Assembly: GCA_019240015.1 (NCBI GenBank)
Contig: JAFAZB010000024.1
Coordinates: 1-13,062, forward strand
Length of the DNA: 13,062 nucleotides
Direction: 5' to 3'
From: Solirubrobacterales bacterium
Lineage (GTDB): Bacteria; Actinomycetota; Thermoleophilia; Solirubrobacterales; Solirubrobacteraceae
Position 1 is the stretch's first letter, and each line of letters opens with the position of its first letter. Under the pieces are notes generated by a model. That model searched no databases. It was not told where the DNA came from and saw nothing but the letters and a program-made list of their open reading frames with translations. Both the position numbers and the translations under genes were made by a program. Shown here piece by piece: positions 1 to 7,109 of this stretch.

Positions 1-1
1 C

Positions 2-724
2 GAAGAGCCCGCCGAGGCGCCGCCCGCCCCCGAGGCCGCCGAGCAGCCCCCCGAGGCCGCCGAACAGCCCCCCGAGGCGCCCGCGCCCACCGAGGCCGCG
101 GCTCCCCCCGAGCCCGCCGAAGAATCCGAGGAGATCGAGCTCGGACCGCGCCAGCGGCCCGAGATCCCGGGCGCCGACCTGATCCCCGACATCGTCCAGG
201 ACAGCGAACAGTTCCTGGACGCGGAGGCCAGGGCCGCCGCGGAGGCGGAGGCCGAGGCCGCGGCCGCGAGGGCGCTCGAGGAAGAGCCCGACGAGGAGCC
301 GAGACCGATCGCGGACGCCGCGATCGACCTTGCCGCCGGAGCTCGCTACACGGCCACCGGCAAGCGCAAGACGGCGGTCGCACGCGTGATCCTCAAGCCG
401 GGCGCCGGGACCTACGTGATCAACGGCAAGCCGCTCGAGCGCTGCTTCCCCCGCGACACTCTGCAGCGGGTGATCCGTCAGCCGCTCGAGTCCGTCGGAT
501 ACGAGTCCCGCATGGACGTCGTGGCGAGGATGCACGGGGGCGGCGTCGCCGCACAGGCGGGAGCGCTGCGCCACGGCATCTCGCGCGCGCTGATCGTCGC
601 CGATCCGAACCTGCGCGGCGAGCTCAAGCGGCGCGGGTTCCTGACCCGCGATCCGCGCGTCAAGGAACGCAAGAAGGCCGGCCTCAAGAAGGCGCGCAAG
701 CGGCCGCAGTTCTCCAAGCGCTAG
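2..724 (+). CDS. rpsI: 30S ribosomal protein S9 (uS9), 5' end outside window, with long acidic N-terminal arm
   Basis: This is the small-subunit ribosomal protein whose C-terminal tail reaches the P-site tRNA. The frame is open from base 2 to the TAG at 722-724, giving 240 visible residues against about 130 for a usual S9. The recognisable core starts at visible residue 115 (RYTATGKRKTAVARV). It includes GGGVAAQAGALRHGISRAL and ends in the diagnostic basic tail KKARKRPQFSKR. The first 114 or so visible residues are rich in Glu, Ala and Pro and include an EAAEQPP tandem repeat. They are followed by a Glu/Ala stretch likely to be helical. No ATG, GTG or TTG occurs in frame before GTG 386, and that codon lies inside the conserved core, so the true start is upstream. 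The usual neighbour there is rplM, and an L13-S9 read-through fusion cannot be excluded from this window. glmM follows after 7 bases. The S9 identity is certain; the arm's role is unknown. Confidence 0.95.
   Translation, partial: EEPAEAPPAPEAAEQPPEAAEQPPEAPAPTEAAAPPEPAEESEEIELGPRQRPEIPGADLIPDIVQDSEQFLDAEARAAAEAEAEAAAARALEEEPDEEPRPIADAAIDLAAGARYTATGKRKTAVARVILKPGAGTYVINGKPLERCFPRDTLQRVIRQPLESVGYESRMDVVARMHGGGVAAQAGALRHGISRALIVADPNLRGELKRRGFLTRDPRVKERKKAGLKKARKRPQFSKR
32..73 (+). repeat. 21-base tandem repeat within the S9 N-terminal arm
   Basis: Two adjacent 21-base units (32-52 and 53-73) encode EAAEQPP twice. They differ at one third-codon position (gag versus gaa). A partial further unit (EAP) follows. 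The repeat keeps frame and probably arose by slippage in the low-complexity coding sequence. Confidence 0.8.
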
Positions 725-731
725 GCCCACT

Positions 732-2099
732 ATGCCGCGCCAGCTCTTCGGCACGGACGGGGTCCGCGGCCGTGCGGGACATTTCCTCACCGCCGAGCTG
801 GCGCTGTCGCTGGCCCGGGCCGCGGTGGCGCGGGCGCAGGTGCAGCGCCCTCAGGTCCTGATCGTTCGCGACACGCGCGAGTCCGGCGAGATGCTCGAGT
901 CGGCGATTGCCGCCGGGGTGACCGCCGCGGGTGGGGACGCGCTGCTGGGCGGCGTGCTGCCGACGCCGGCGGCGCCGCTGCTGGTCCGCCGACACGGATT
1001 CGAGCTGGCGGCGGTCATCTCGGCCTCCCACAACCCCTACGAGGACAACGGGATCAAGCTGTTCGCCTCCGACGGCTTCAAGCTCGACGACGACACCGAG
1101 CACGCGATCGAGGCGGAGCTCGGAAAGCCGCTCGAGCCCCCCGCGCAGCTCGGCAGCGTGCGACGCTTCGAGGGCGCGCTCGAGGACTATCTGCACGAGC
1201 TCCAGACGCGCTTCTCGGGGCTTGACCTGCGTGGCCGCAAGGTGCTGCTCGACTGCGCCAACGGCGCCACCTACCGGGCGGCGCCGGAGATCTTCCGCCG
1301 GCTGGGCGCCGAGGTGCAGCCGATCGCCGATCGGCCCGACGGGCGGAACATCAACGATCGGTGCGGCTCGACCCACCTGGAGGCGGTCGTCGAGCAGACC
1401 AAACGGGGCCGATTCGACCTCGCGTTCGCGTTTGACGGCGACGGGGACCGGGTGCTCGCGATCGACCGCGAAGGCGAGATCGTCGACGGCGATGAGCTGA
1501 TTGCGCTCGCCGCCGTGCACCTGCGGCGCAGCCAGCGCTTGCCGGGCAACGGCGTCGTGGTCACGGTGATGACCAACTTCGGGTTCCACACGGCAATGGC
1601 CCAGGCGGGGGTGGAGGTCGCCAGCACCGCGGTCGGTGACCGCTACGTGATGGATGAGCTGCGCCGCCGCGGCTGGGCGCTCGGCGGCGAGCAGTCGGGT
1701 CACATCATCGATCTCGGCTTCGGTCCCTCGGGCGACGGGATCGCCAGCGCCCTGCTAACACTCGAGGCGCTGGGAGGCCGCGACCTGCACGAGCGCGATG
1801 CGATGCAGAAGCTCCCCCAGCGACTGGTGAACATCCGCGCCGAGGACCGTGCGGCGCTCGCGACCGCGATGCAGGACGCTCGCGTCGCCGCCGCGATCGA
1901 GCGCGAGCAAGCTGCGCTACACGGCCGCGGCCGTGTGCTGGTCCGCGCTTCGGGCACCGAGCCGCTGATCCGGGTGATGGTCGAGGCGCCCAGCGCGCAG
2001 GAAACCGAAGCGGTGTGCGCCAGGCTGGCCCGGATCGTCGAGGAGTCGATCGCCTCGGGCCGCAGCGCCCGGCTAGGCGTGGAGGAACCGAGCCTCTAA
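732..2099 (+). CDS. glmM: phosphoglucosamine mutase
   Basis: GlmM converts glucosamine-6-phosphate to glucosamine-1-phosphate in the cytosol, on the route to UDP-GlcNAc for peptidoglycan. The 455-residue product has the usual family length and opens with the typical LFGTDGVRG (residues 5-13). The catalytic phosphoserine is Ser99 in ISASHNPYEDNGIK. The metal-binding loop DGDGDR is at 235-240, the sugar-specificity loop GGEQSGH at 319-324 or so, and the phosphate-binding segment RASGTEPLIRVMVE near 405-418. The ATG at 732 starts the conserved N terminus, and no good Shine-Dalgarno precedes it. The gene sits 7 bases after rpsI, so translational coupling to rpsI is likely. GlmS, which makes its substrate, is encoded next. 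Confidence 0.97.
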   Translation: MPRQLFGTDGVRGRAGHFLTAELALSLARAAVARAQVQRPQVLIVRDTRESGEMLESAIAAGVTAAGGDALLGGVLPTPAAPLLVRRHGFELAAVISASHNPYEDNGIKLFASDGFKLDDDTEHAIEAELGKPLEPPAQLGSVRRFEGALEDYLHELQTRFSGLDLRGRKVLLDCANGATYRAAPEIFRRLGAEVQPIADRPDGRNINDRCGSTHLEAVVEQTKRGRFDLAFAFDGDGDRVLAIDREGEIVDGDELIALAAVHLRRSQRLPGNGVVVTVMTNFGFHTAMAQAGVEVASTAVGDRYVMDELRRRGWALGGEQSGHIIDLGFGPSGDGIASALLTLEALGGRDLHERDAMQKLPQRLVNIRAEDRAALATAMQDARVAAAIEREQAALHGRGRVLVRASGTEPLIRVMVEAPSAQETEAVCARLARIVEESIASGRSARLGVEEPSL

Positions 2100-2102
2100 C
2101 AT

Positions 2103-2142
2103 CCCGCGCTCGCTCGCCGGCGGTCACGCCGGCGCGCGCGGG
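2103..2142 (+). promoter_or_regulatory. strong GC hairpin between glmM and glmS
   Basis: The outer arms CCCGCGC (2103-2109) and GCGCGGG (2136-2142) are perfect complements. So are the inner arms CGCCGGC (2115-2121) and GCCGGCG (2128-2134), which enclose the 6-base loop GGTCAC. Five unpaired bases on the left and one on the right separate the two 7-bp stems. The hairpin starts 4 bases after the glmM stop. No T-run follows, so it is not a classical intrinsic terminator. It could be a U-tract-less terminator, a processing or stability element, or a control element for glmS. The pairing is seen; the function is inferred. Confidence 0.55.
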
Positions 2143-2191
2143 CCGCCATTGCGGCTCGACCAGCTGAGAGCGATCCCGGAGGAAATCAAGG

Positions 2192-4057
2192 ATGTGCGGC
2201 ATCGTCGGCTATGTGGGGCCCAGGGAGGTGCGTCCGCTGCTGCTCGCGGGGCTCGAGAAGCTCGAGTACCGAGGGTACGACAGCGCGGGGATCTCGGTGC
2301 TCGAGGGGGATCGGATCGACGCCGTCCGGGCGGTGGGAAATCTGAGCGCGCTGCGCAGCGCGATCGGCGCGAACGGCGGTAGCGCCGCGGTGGCGCTGGC
2401 CGAACGCCCGGAGCCCGGCACGGGGATCGGACACACCCGGTGGGCGACCCATGGCCGGGTGACCGAGGAGAACGCGCACCCGCACTTCGACACCACCGAT
2501 CGCGTCCACATCGTGGTCAACGGGATCGTCGAGAACTACATCGCGCTCAAGCACCGGCTGATCGAGGAACAAGGCGCGGTGTTCACCTCCGAGACCGACG
2601 CCGAGGTGATCGCTCACCTGGTCGCCAAGTACGACGACGGCGATCTGGTCGAGGCGGTCAGAAAGGCCTACGCCGACCTCCGGGGCCACTACGCGTTCGT
2701 CGCGATCAGCGCCTCCCAGCCCGGTCTGCTGGTCGGAGCCCGCAAGGAGTGCCCGTTGATCGTAGGGCGTGGCGAGGGCGAGCAGTTCATCGGCTCGGCG
2801 ATCCCGGCGTTCCTGCGGGAGACCCGCCGCGTGCAGTACATGGGCGACGACGAGCTGGTGGTGCTGCGGCCCGACGGAGTGGAGTTCCTGAGCGCCGCGG
2901 GCGAGCCGCTCGAGCGCGCGGTGGTGGAGATCGACTGGGATGCCGACACGGCCGAGAAGCAGGGCTACGAGACGTTCATGCTCAAGGAGATCAACGAGCA
3001 GGCCGACGCCGTGGCGGAGACGATCGGTGAGCGCGCGGCACGCGGGGTGGGCATCGACCTGGGAGACCTGGGAGCCGTCGACGATGCGCTGCTGCGCCGG
3101 CTGCGCCGGATCGTGATCGTCGCCTGTGGCACCGCCTACCACGCCGGGCTGATCGGTCGCTACGCGATCGAGCAATGGGCGCGCGTGCCGGTAGAGGTCG
3201 ACATCGCCTCCGAGTACCGCTACCGCAACCCCGTGGTCGGTCCCGACGACCTGGTGATCGGGATCTCGCAATCCGGGGAGACAGCCGACACGCTGGCGGC
3301 GATGCGCACCGCCCGGGGATGCGGCGCGACCGTGCTCGCGCTCACCAACATCATGGGCTCGCAGGCCACGCGGGAAGCCGACGGCGTGCTCTACACCCGT
3401 GCGGGGCTCGAGATCGGCGTCGCTGCGACGAAGACGTTCGTCAGCCAGATCGCCGCGATGTACCTGCTAGCGCTCCGGCTCGCCGAATTGCGCGGGACGC
3501 TCGAGCCCAAGGTGCTGAAGTCGACGATCTCGGAGCTCAAGCGTCTCCCGCACCGGATCAGCGAGCTGCTCGAGCGCGACACGGGCGCGATCACGGCGAT
3601 CGCCGAGCACAGCTATCGGGCGGACTTCTTCCTGTACCTGGGTCGCCACATCGGGTTGCCGGTGGCACTCGAGGGCGCGCTGAAGCTGAAGGAGATCTCC
3701 TACATCGCGACCGACGCATACGCGGCCGGCGAGATGAAGCACGGACCGATCGCGCTGCTCGACGAGCGCACGCCGGTGGTGGTGGTGGCGACCGAGTCGC
3801 CGGTGCTCGGGAAGGTGATCTCAAACATCCAGGAGGTCCGCGCTCGAGGAGCCCGGGTGATCGCGGTCGCCAGCGAGGGCGACGATCAGATCGTCCAGCA
3901 CGCCGACGAGGTGATCCGGATCCCGAGGACGCAGTGGATGCTCGCGCCGCTGCTCGCGGTGATCCCGCTGCAGCTGCTGGCCTACCACATCGCGCGGCTC
4001 AGGGGCCTGAACGTCGACCAGCCGCGCAACCTGGCCAAGACGGTCACGGTGGAGTGA
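2192..4057 (+). CDS. glmS: glutamine--fructose-6-phosphate aminotransferase (isomerizing)
   Basis: GlmS makes glucosamine-6-phosphate from fructose-6-phosphate and glutamine, the committing step of amino-sugar synthesis. The 621-residue protein has the standard layout. The N-terminal glutamine amidotransferase domain (about 2-230) has Cys2 as nucleophile once Met is removed (MCGIVGYVG), and HTRWATHG is at 81-88. Two SIS sugar-isomerase domains follow. The first has ACGTAYHAG from 311 and SQSGETADT at 359-367. The second has EGALKLKEISYI at 494-505 and AAGEMKHGPIALL around 511-523. The C terminus is the conserved DQPRNLAKTVTVE. GGAGG at 2178-2182 lies 9 bases before the ATG, the clearest ribosome binding site in this block. 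A 92-base gap with a strong hairpin separates it from glmM, so it may be controlled apart from rpsI-glmM. Confidence 0.98.
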   Translation: MCGIVGYVGPREVRPLLLAGLEKLEYRGYDSAGISVLEGDRIDAVRAVGNLSALRSAIGANGGSAAVALAERPEPGTGIGHTRWATHGRVTEENAHPHFDTTDRVHIVVNGIVENYIALKHRLIEEQGAVFTSETDAEVIAHLVAKYDDGDLVEAVRKAYADLRGHYAFVAISASQPGLLVGARKECPLIVGRGEGEQFIGSAIPAFLRETRRVQYMGDDELVVLRPDGVEFLSAAGEPLERAVVEIDWDADTAEKQGYETFMLKEINEQADAVAETIGERAARGVGIDLGDLGAVDDALLRRLRRIVIVACGTAYHAGLIGRYAIEQWARVPVEVDIASEYRYRNPVVGPDDLVIGISQSGETADTLAAMRTARGCGATVLALTNIMGSQATREADGVLYTRAGLEIGVAATKTFVSQIAAMYLLALRLAELRGTLEPKVLKSTISELKRLPHRISELLERDTGAITAIAEHSYRADFFLYLGRHIGLPVALEGALKLKEISYIATDAYAAGEMKHGPIALLDERTPVVVVATESPVLGKVISNIQEVRARGARVIAVASEGDDQIVQHADEVIRIPRTQWMLAPLLAVIPLQLLAYHIARLRGLNVDQPRNLAKTVTVE

Positions 4058-4060
4058 GCA

Positions 4061-4076
4061 CCAGCACGCGAGCTGG
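4061..4076 (+). promoter_or_regulatory. small hairpin in the glmS-acpS gap
   Basis: CCAGC (4061-4065) pairs with GCTGG (4072-4076) around a 6-base loop, four bases after the glmS stop and just before the acpS start. Five base pairs is modest and could occur by chance at this GC content. If real, it might affect acpS initiation, which has no convincing Shine-Dalgarno. Confidence 0.25.
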
Positions 4077-4082
4077 CCCCAG

Positions 4083-4460
4083 GTGGTGAGCGCGATCGGG
4101 ATCGACCTGCTCGAGATCGAGCGCCTGGAGCGGGCCCTGGAGCGCCGGCCACGGCTTGCACAGCGACTGTTTACCGACGCCGAGCGTGCCTACGCGGCCA
4201 GCCGCGCGAGACCCGGCCAGCACCTCGCGGCGCGCTTCTGCGCCAAGGAGGCGGTTGCGAAGGCGCTCGGGATGAGCGCCTTCAGCTTCCGTGAGATCGA
4301 GGTGCTGGGCGGCGAGGGCCCGCCGGAGCTGGTGCTCCACGGGGCCGCCGCCGGCGCGGCGGCGAAGCGAGGGGTCGTCGTGGCCGTGTCGCTGACCCAT
4401 ACCGATCGAGACGCCGCCGCGGTCGCTGTCGCGAGCGCCGGGGAGCACGCGCCGCGGTGA
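4083..4460 (+). CDS. acpS: holo-[acyl-carrier-protein] synthase
   Basis: AcpS transfers 4'-phosphopantetheine from coenzyme A to the serine of apo-ACP, activating fatty acid synthesis. The 125-residue product matches the small trimeric AcpS type. It has the Mg-binding Asp in GIDLLEIERL near the N terminus and the signature FCAKEAVAKALG in the middle, whose Glu is the second metal ligand. It ends with an SLTHTDRDAAAVAV strand typical of the family. Two GTG codons in a row (4083 and 4086) are possible starts. I chose the first, but either gives a full protein and neither has a strong ribosome binding site. The stop TGA overlaps the GTG start of nnr (GTGA, 4457-4460). acpS next to nnr and alr is a common bacterial arrangement. 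Confidence 0.93.
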   Translation: MVSAIGIDLLEIERLERALERRPRLAQRLFTDAERAYAASRARPGQHLAARFCAKEAVAKALGMSAFSFREIEVLGGEGPPELVLHGAAAGAAAKRGVVVAVSLTHTDRDAAAVAVASAGEHAPR

Positions 4461-5983
4461 GCAGGCTGCCGGACTGGCTCGAGCCGCTCCCCGACGCGCA
4501 GGAGCAGCGGCGACTCGACCAGTGGGCGATCGAGCAGCACGGGATCGCGTCGATCGAGCTGATGGAGCGCGCAGGCACGGGGCTCGCCGAGCTGGTGCAC
4601 GAGCGCGCGGGAAGCGGCCGCGTGGTGGTCGTGTGCGGGAAGGGCAACAACGGCGGCGATGGCTACGTGGCGGCGCGCGTGATGCGCGAGCGTGGACGAG
4701 CGGTGGAGGTGCTGACGCTCGCCCCCGGCGAGGAGCTTCGCGGCGAGACCCGGGCCAACTTCGAGCGGCTGCCCGGCGCCCCTGCGCGGTCCTTCGAGCC
4801 GGCCGCGCTGACCGGGGCCGCGGCGGTGGTCGACGCGATCCTCGGGACCGGTTTCGTGGGCGAGCCGCGGCAGCCGGCGGCGGGGGCGATCGACGCGATC
4901 AACGCCGTCGGCGAGCGCGCGGCGGTGATCGCCTGTGACGTGCCCAGCGGCGTCAACGCCTCGACCGGAGAGGTGTACGGCGTGGCGGTGCGCGCGACCG
5001 CGACCGCCACCTTCCACGCCGCCAAGCCGGGACTCTGGATCGCGCCCGGGAAAGGGCACGCGGGCGCCGTGCGGGTGATCGACATCGGGATCCCGCCGGG
5101 CGGGCCCGCCGACCCGTCGGTCGGGCTGATCGGCGACGGGGTCACCGATGCGGTTCCCAGGCGCGGGAGCGAATCGACTAAGTTCGCCGCGGGCAGCGTG
5201 CTGGTGTGCGGCGGCTCCACGGGGCTGACCGGGGCCCCGTGCCTGGCCTCGGAGTCCGCGATGCGGGCCGGTGCCGGCTACGTCACCGCGCTGGTCCCGG
5301 CCTCTCTGAACCAGATCTTCGAGAGCCGGCTGCTGGAGGTGATGACGGTTCCGCTGCCCGATCGGGATGGCTCGTTGCATCCAGAAGGCGTCGAGGAGGT
5401 ACTGGAGCGATCTGCCCGCGCCGGTGCGCTCGTGCTTGGCCCCGGCCTGGGGCGGGCGCCGGACGCCGCCCAGGTGGCGCGAACGCTCGCCGTCGCGGTG
5501 CAGCTGCCGTTGCTGCTCGACGCCGACGGGCTGAACGCGCACGCGGAGCGGCTGGGCTCGCTGGCGCAGCGGACCGCTCCCACGGTGCTGACGCCGCACG
5601 CCGGCGAGCTGGGTCGGCTGCTGGGCCGGGACAGCGCCGAGGTGCAGGCGAGGCGGCTCCCGTGCGCCCGCGAGGCGGCTTCCGAGGCCCAGGCGGTGGT
5701 GGTGCTCAAAGGCGACGACACGATCGTGACCGATGCCGACGGGCGCGTCGCGGTCAGCCGCGGGGGCGCCGCCGCGCTCGCGACGGCCGGTACCGGCGAT
5801 GTGCTCTCAGGCGCGATCGGGGCATATCTCGCCAAGCGCATGGACCCTTTCCACGCAGCCTGCGCCGCGGTGTTCGTGCACGCCCGCGCCGGCCAGCTCG
5901 CGGCCACCGGGATCGGGTCCGAGGGCGTGATCGCGCGCGATGTGATCGACGCGCTGCCACGGGCGCTGCCGGCCGCCGGCTGA
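4457..5983 (+). CDS. nnr: bifunctional NAD(P)H-hydrate repair enzyme (epimerase + ADP/ATP-dependent dehydratase)
   Basis: This enzyme repairs NAD(P)HX, the hydrated and inactive form of NAD(P)H. The N-terminal YjeF_N domain (about 10-215) interconverts the epimers. It shows CGKGNNGGDGYVAAR at 60-74 and DVPSGVNASTG at 161-171. The C-terminal ribokinase-like dehydratase domain (about 225-505) has GGSTGLTGA at 252-260, DADGLNAH at 355-362, LTPHAGELGRLLG at 378-390, LKGDD at 417-421 and the nucleotide-site GTGDVLSGAIGA from 445. The 508 residues equal the usual fused length, with both halves intact. The GTG start at 4457 overlaps the acpS stop by four bases. A GGGGAG at 4440-4445 may serve as ribosome binding site. 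alr begins one base after its stop. The older product name would be 'YjeF family carbohydrate kinase'. Confidence 0.96.
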   Translation: MSRLPDWLEPLPDAQEQRRLDQWAIEQHGIASIELMERAGTGLAELVHERAGSGRVVVVCGKGNNGGDGYVAARVMRERGRAVEVLTLAPGEELRGETRANFERLPGAPARSFEPAALTGAAAVVDAILGTGFVGEPRQPAAGAIDAINAVGERAAVIACDVPSGVNASTGEVYGVAVRATATATFHAAKPGLWIAPGKGHAGAVRVIDIGIPPGGPADPSVGLIGDGVTDAVPRRGSESTKFAAGSVLVCGGSTGLTGAPCLASESAMRAGAGYVTALVPASLNQIFESRLLEVMTVPLPDRDGSLHPEGVEEVLERSARAGALVLGPGLGRAPDAAQVARTLAVAVQLPLLLDADGLNAHAERLGSLAQRTAPTVLTPHAGELGRLLGRDSAEVQARRLPCAREAASEAQAVVVLKGDDTIVTDADGRVAVSRGGAAALATAGTGDVLSGAIGAYLAKRMDPFHAACAAVFVHARAGQLAATGIGSEGVIARDVIDALPRALPAAG

Positions 5984-5984
5984 G

Positions 5985-7109
5985 ATGGCCCGGCGCGCGC
6001 TTGCCCGCGTGAACCTGGGCGCGATCGAGCGCAACGTCGCGCTGCTGAAGCGCGGCCTGCGTGGCGGCGCGCAGCTGTGGGCGGTGGTCAAGGCCGGCGC
6101 CTACGGTCACGGCGCGGTGCCGGTCGCGCGCGCGGCGCTGCGCGGCGGGGCCGGCGGGCTGGCGGTGGCGACCGCCGAGGAAGCCGCCGAGCTGCGCGGC
6201 GGCGGTGTGCAGGCCCCGATCCTGGTGATGGGAGCGATCAGCGGAGAGGAGCTCCCGGTCGCGCTGCACGCCGGCGCCGAGCTGGTGGCCTGGGACGAGC
6301 GCTTCTTGGACCAGCTGGCACGGTCGGCGACGGCGCCGGTTCGGATCCACGTGAAGCTCGACACCGGGATGGGTCGGCTGGGCACCCGCGAGCTCTCGGA
6401 AGCGCTGGCGGTCGCCGGGCGCGCGCTCGCCGCGGGCCCGCAGCTCGAGCTGGCCGGCGCGATGACGCACTTCGCAACCGCCGATGACGACCCCGAGTAC
6501 CTCGCGGTGCAGCTGGATCGCTTCACGCCGTTCGTGGCCGAGTTGCGCGAGCGCAGCCCGAGGATCGTCGCCCATGCGGCCAACAGCGCGGCGACGCTAC
6601 GGGAGCCTGGCTCGCACCTCGACCTGGTCCGCTGCGGGATTGCGATCTACGGTTGTGACCCGATGCATGAGGATCCCGACCGCCATGGGCTCGAACCGGC
6701 GCTCGAGCTCAGCTCATACGTCGCCGCGGTGAAGCTCGCGCGCGCCGGCGACAGCGCCGGTTACGGACGCCGGTTCATCGCGCCGGCCGACACCTGGATC
6801 GCGACGCTCCCGATCGGCTACGGCGACGGGATCAGGAGGGCGCTGAGCGACAACTGCGAGGTGCTGATCGCGGGTCGGCGGTATCCGCTGGTCGGGGCGG
6901 TGAGCATGGACAACATCACGGTCGCGTTGGGCGCCCGGCCGAGCGTCGAGGTCGGGGCGCCGGCCGCGTTGATCGGGCGCCAGGGGGAGGAGAGGCAAAC
7001 CGCCGAGCAGCTCGCGCGCCGGATCGGGACGATCAGCTATGAGGTCCTGTGCGGGATCTCCGCGCGGGTCCCGCGCCGCTACGATCGCGACGGGGAACCG
7101 CTGCAGTGA
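5985..7109 (+). CDS. alr: alanine racemase
   Basis: Alr is a PLP enzyme that interconverts L- and D-alanine and supplies D-Ala for peptidoglycan. The 374-residue length is typical. The PLP lysine is Lys36 in VVKAGAYGHG. Other family segments are HVKLDTGMGRLG (122-133), HAANSAA (197-203), the catalytic Tyr260 in AGYGRRF, IGYGDGIRR (277-285) and VSMDN (306-310). The PLP motif has Gly38 where most family members carry Asn or Asp. All other catalytic positions look normal, so I expect an active enzyme. The ATG at 5985 is one base past the nnr stop and the start fits the family's N terminus (RALARVNLGAIERN). The TGA stop overlaps the GTG of the next gene, so the two are probably co-translated. Confidence 0.97.
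   Translation: MARRALARVNLGAIERNVALLKRGLRGGAQLWAVVKAGAYGHGAVPVARAALRGGAGGLAVATAEEAAELRGGGVQAPILVMGAISGEELPVALHAGAELVAWDERFLDQLARSATAPVRIHVKLDTGMGRLGTRELSEALAVAGRALAAGPQLELAGAMTHFATADDDPEYLAVQLDRFTPFVAELRERSPRIVAHAANSAATLREPGSHLDLVRCGIAIYGCDPMHEDPDRHGLEPALELSSYVAAVKLARAGDSAGYGRRFIAPADTWIATLPIGYGDGIRRALSDNCEVLIAGRRYPLVGAVSMDNITVALGARPSVEVGAPAALIGRQGEERQTAEQLARRIGTISYEVLCGISARVPRRYDRDGEPLQ

Noticed and set aside
684..1703. Long open frame on the minus strand antisense to glmM
   Set aside because: It mirrors the codon bias of glmM, has Arg/His/Gly-rich composition with no family motif, and overlaps a certain gene completely. The same applies to the minus-strand frames at 2186-3271 (glmS) and 4190-5599 (acpS/nnr).
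2100..2191. Possible glmS ribozyme/riboswitch upstream of glmS
   Set aside because: The known ribozyme needs a leader well over 100 bases with several pseudoknotted helices. This gap is 92 bases and holds only a simple bulged hairpin.
7049..7105. Earlier in-frame start for the CCA-family enzyme inside alr
   Set aside because: It overlaps alr by about 60 bases and adds sequence not expected before the GG...RD head. GTG 7106 gives a GTGA overlap like that at acpS-nnr.
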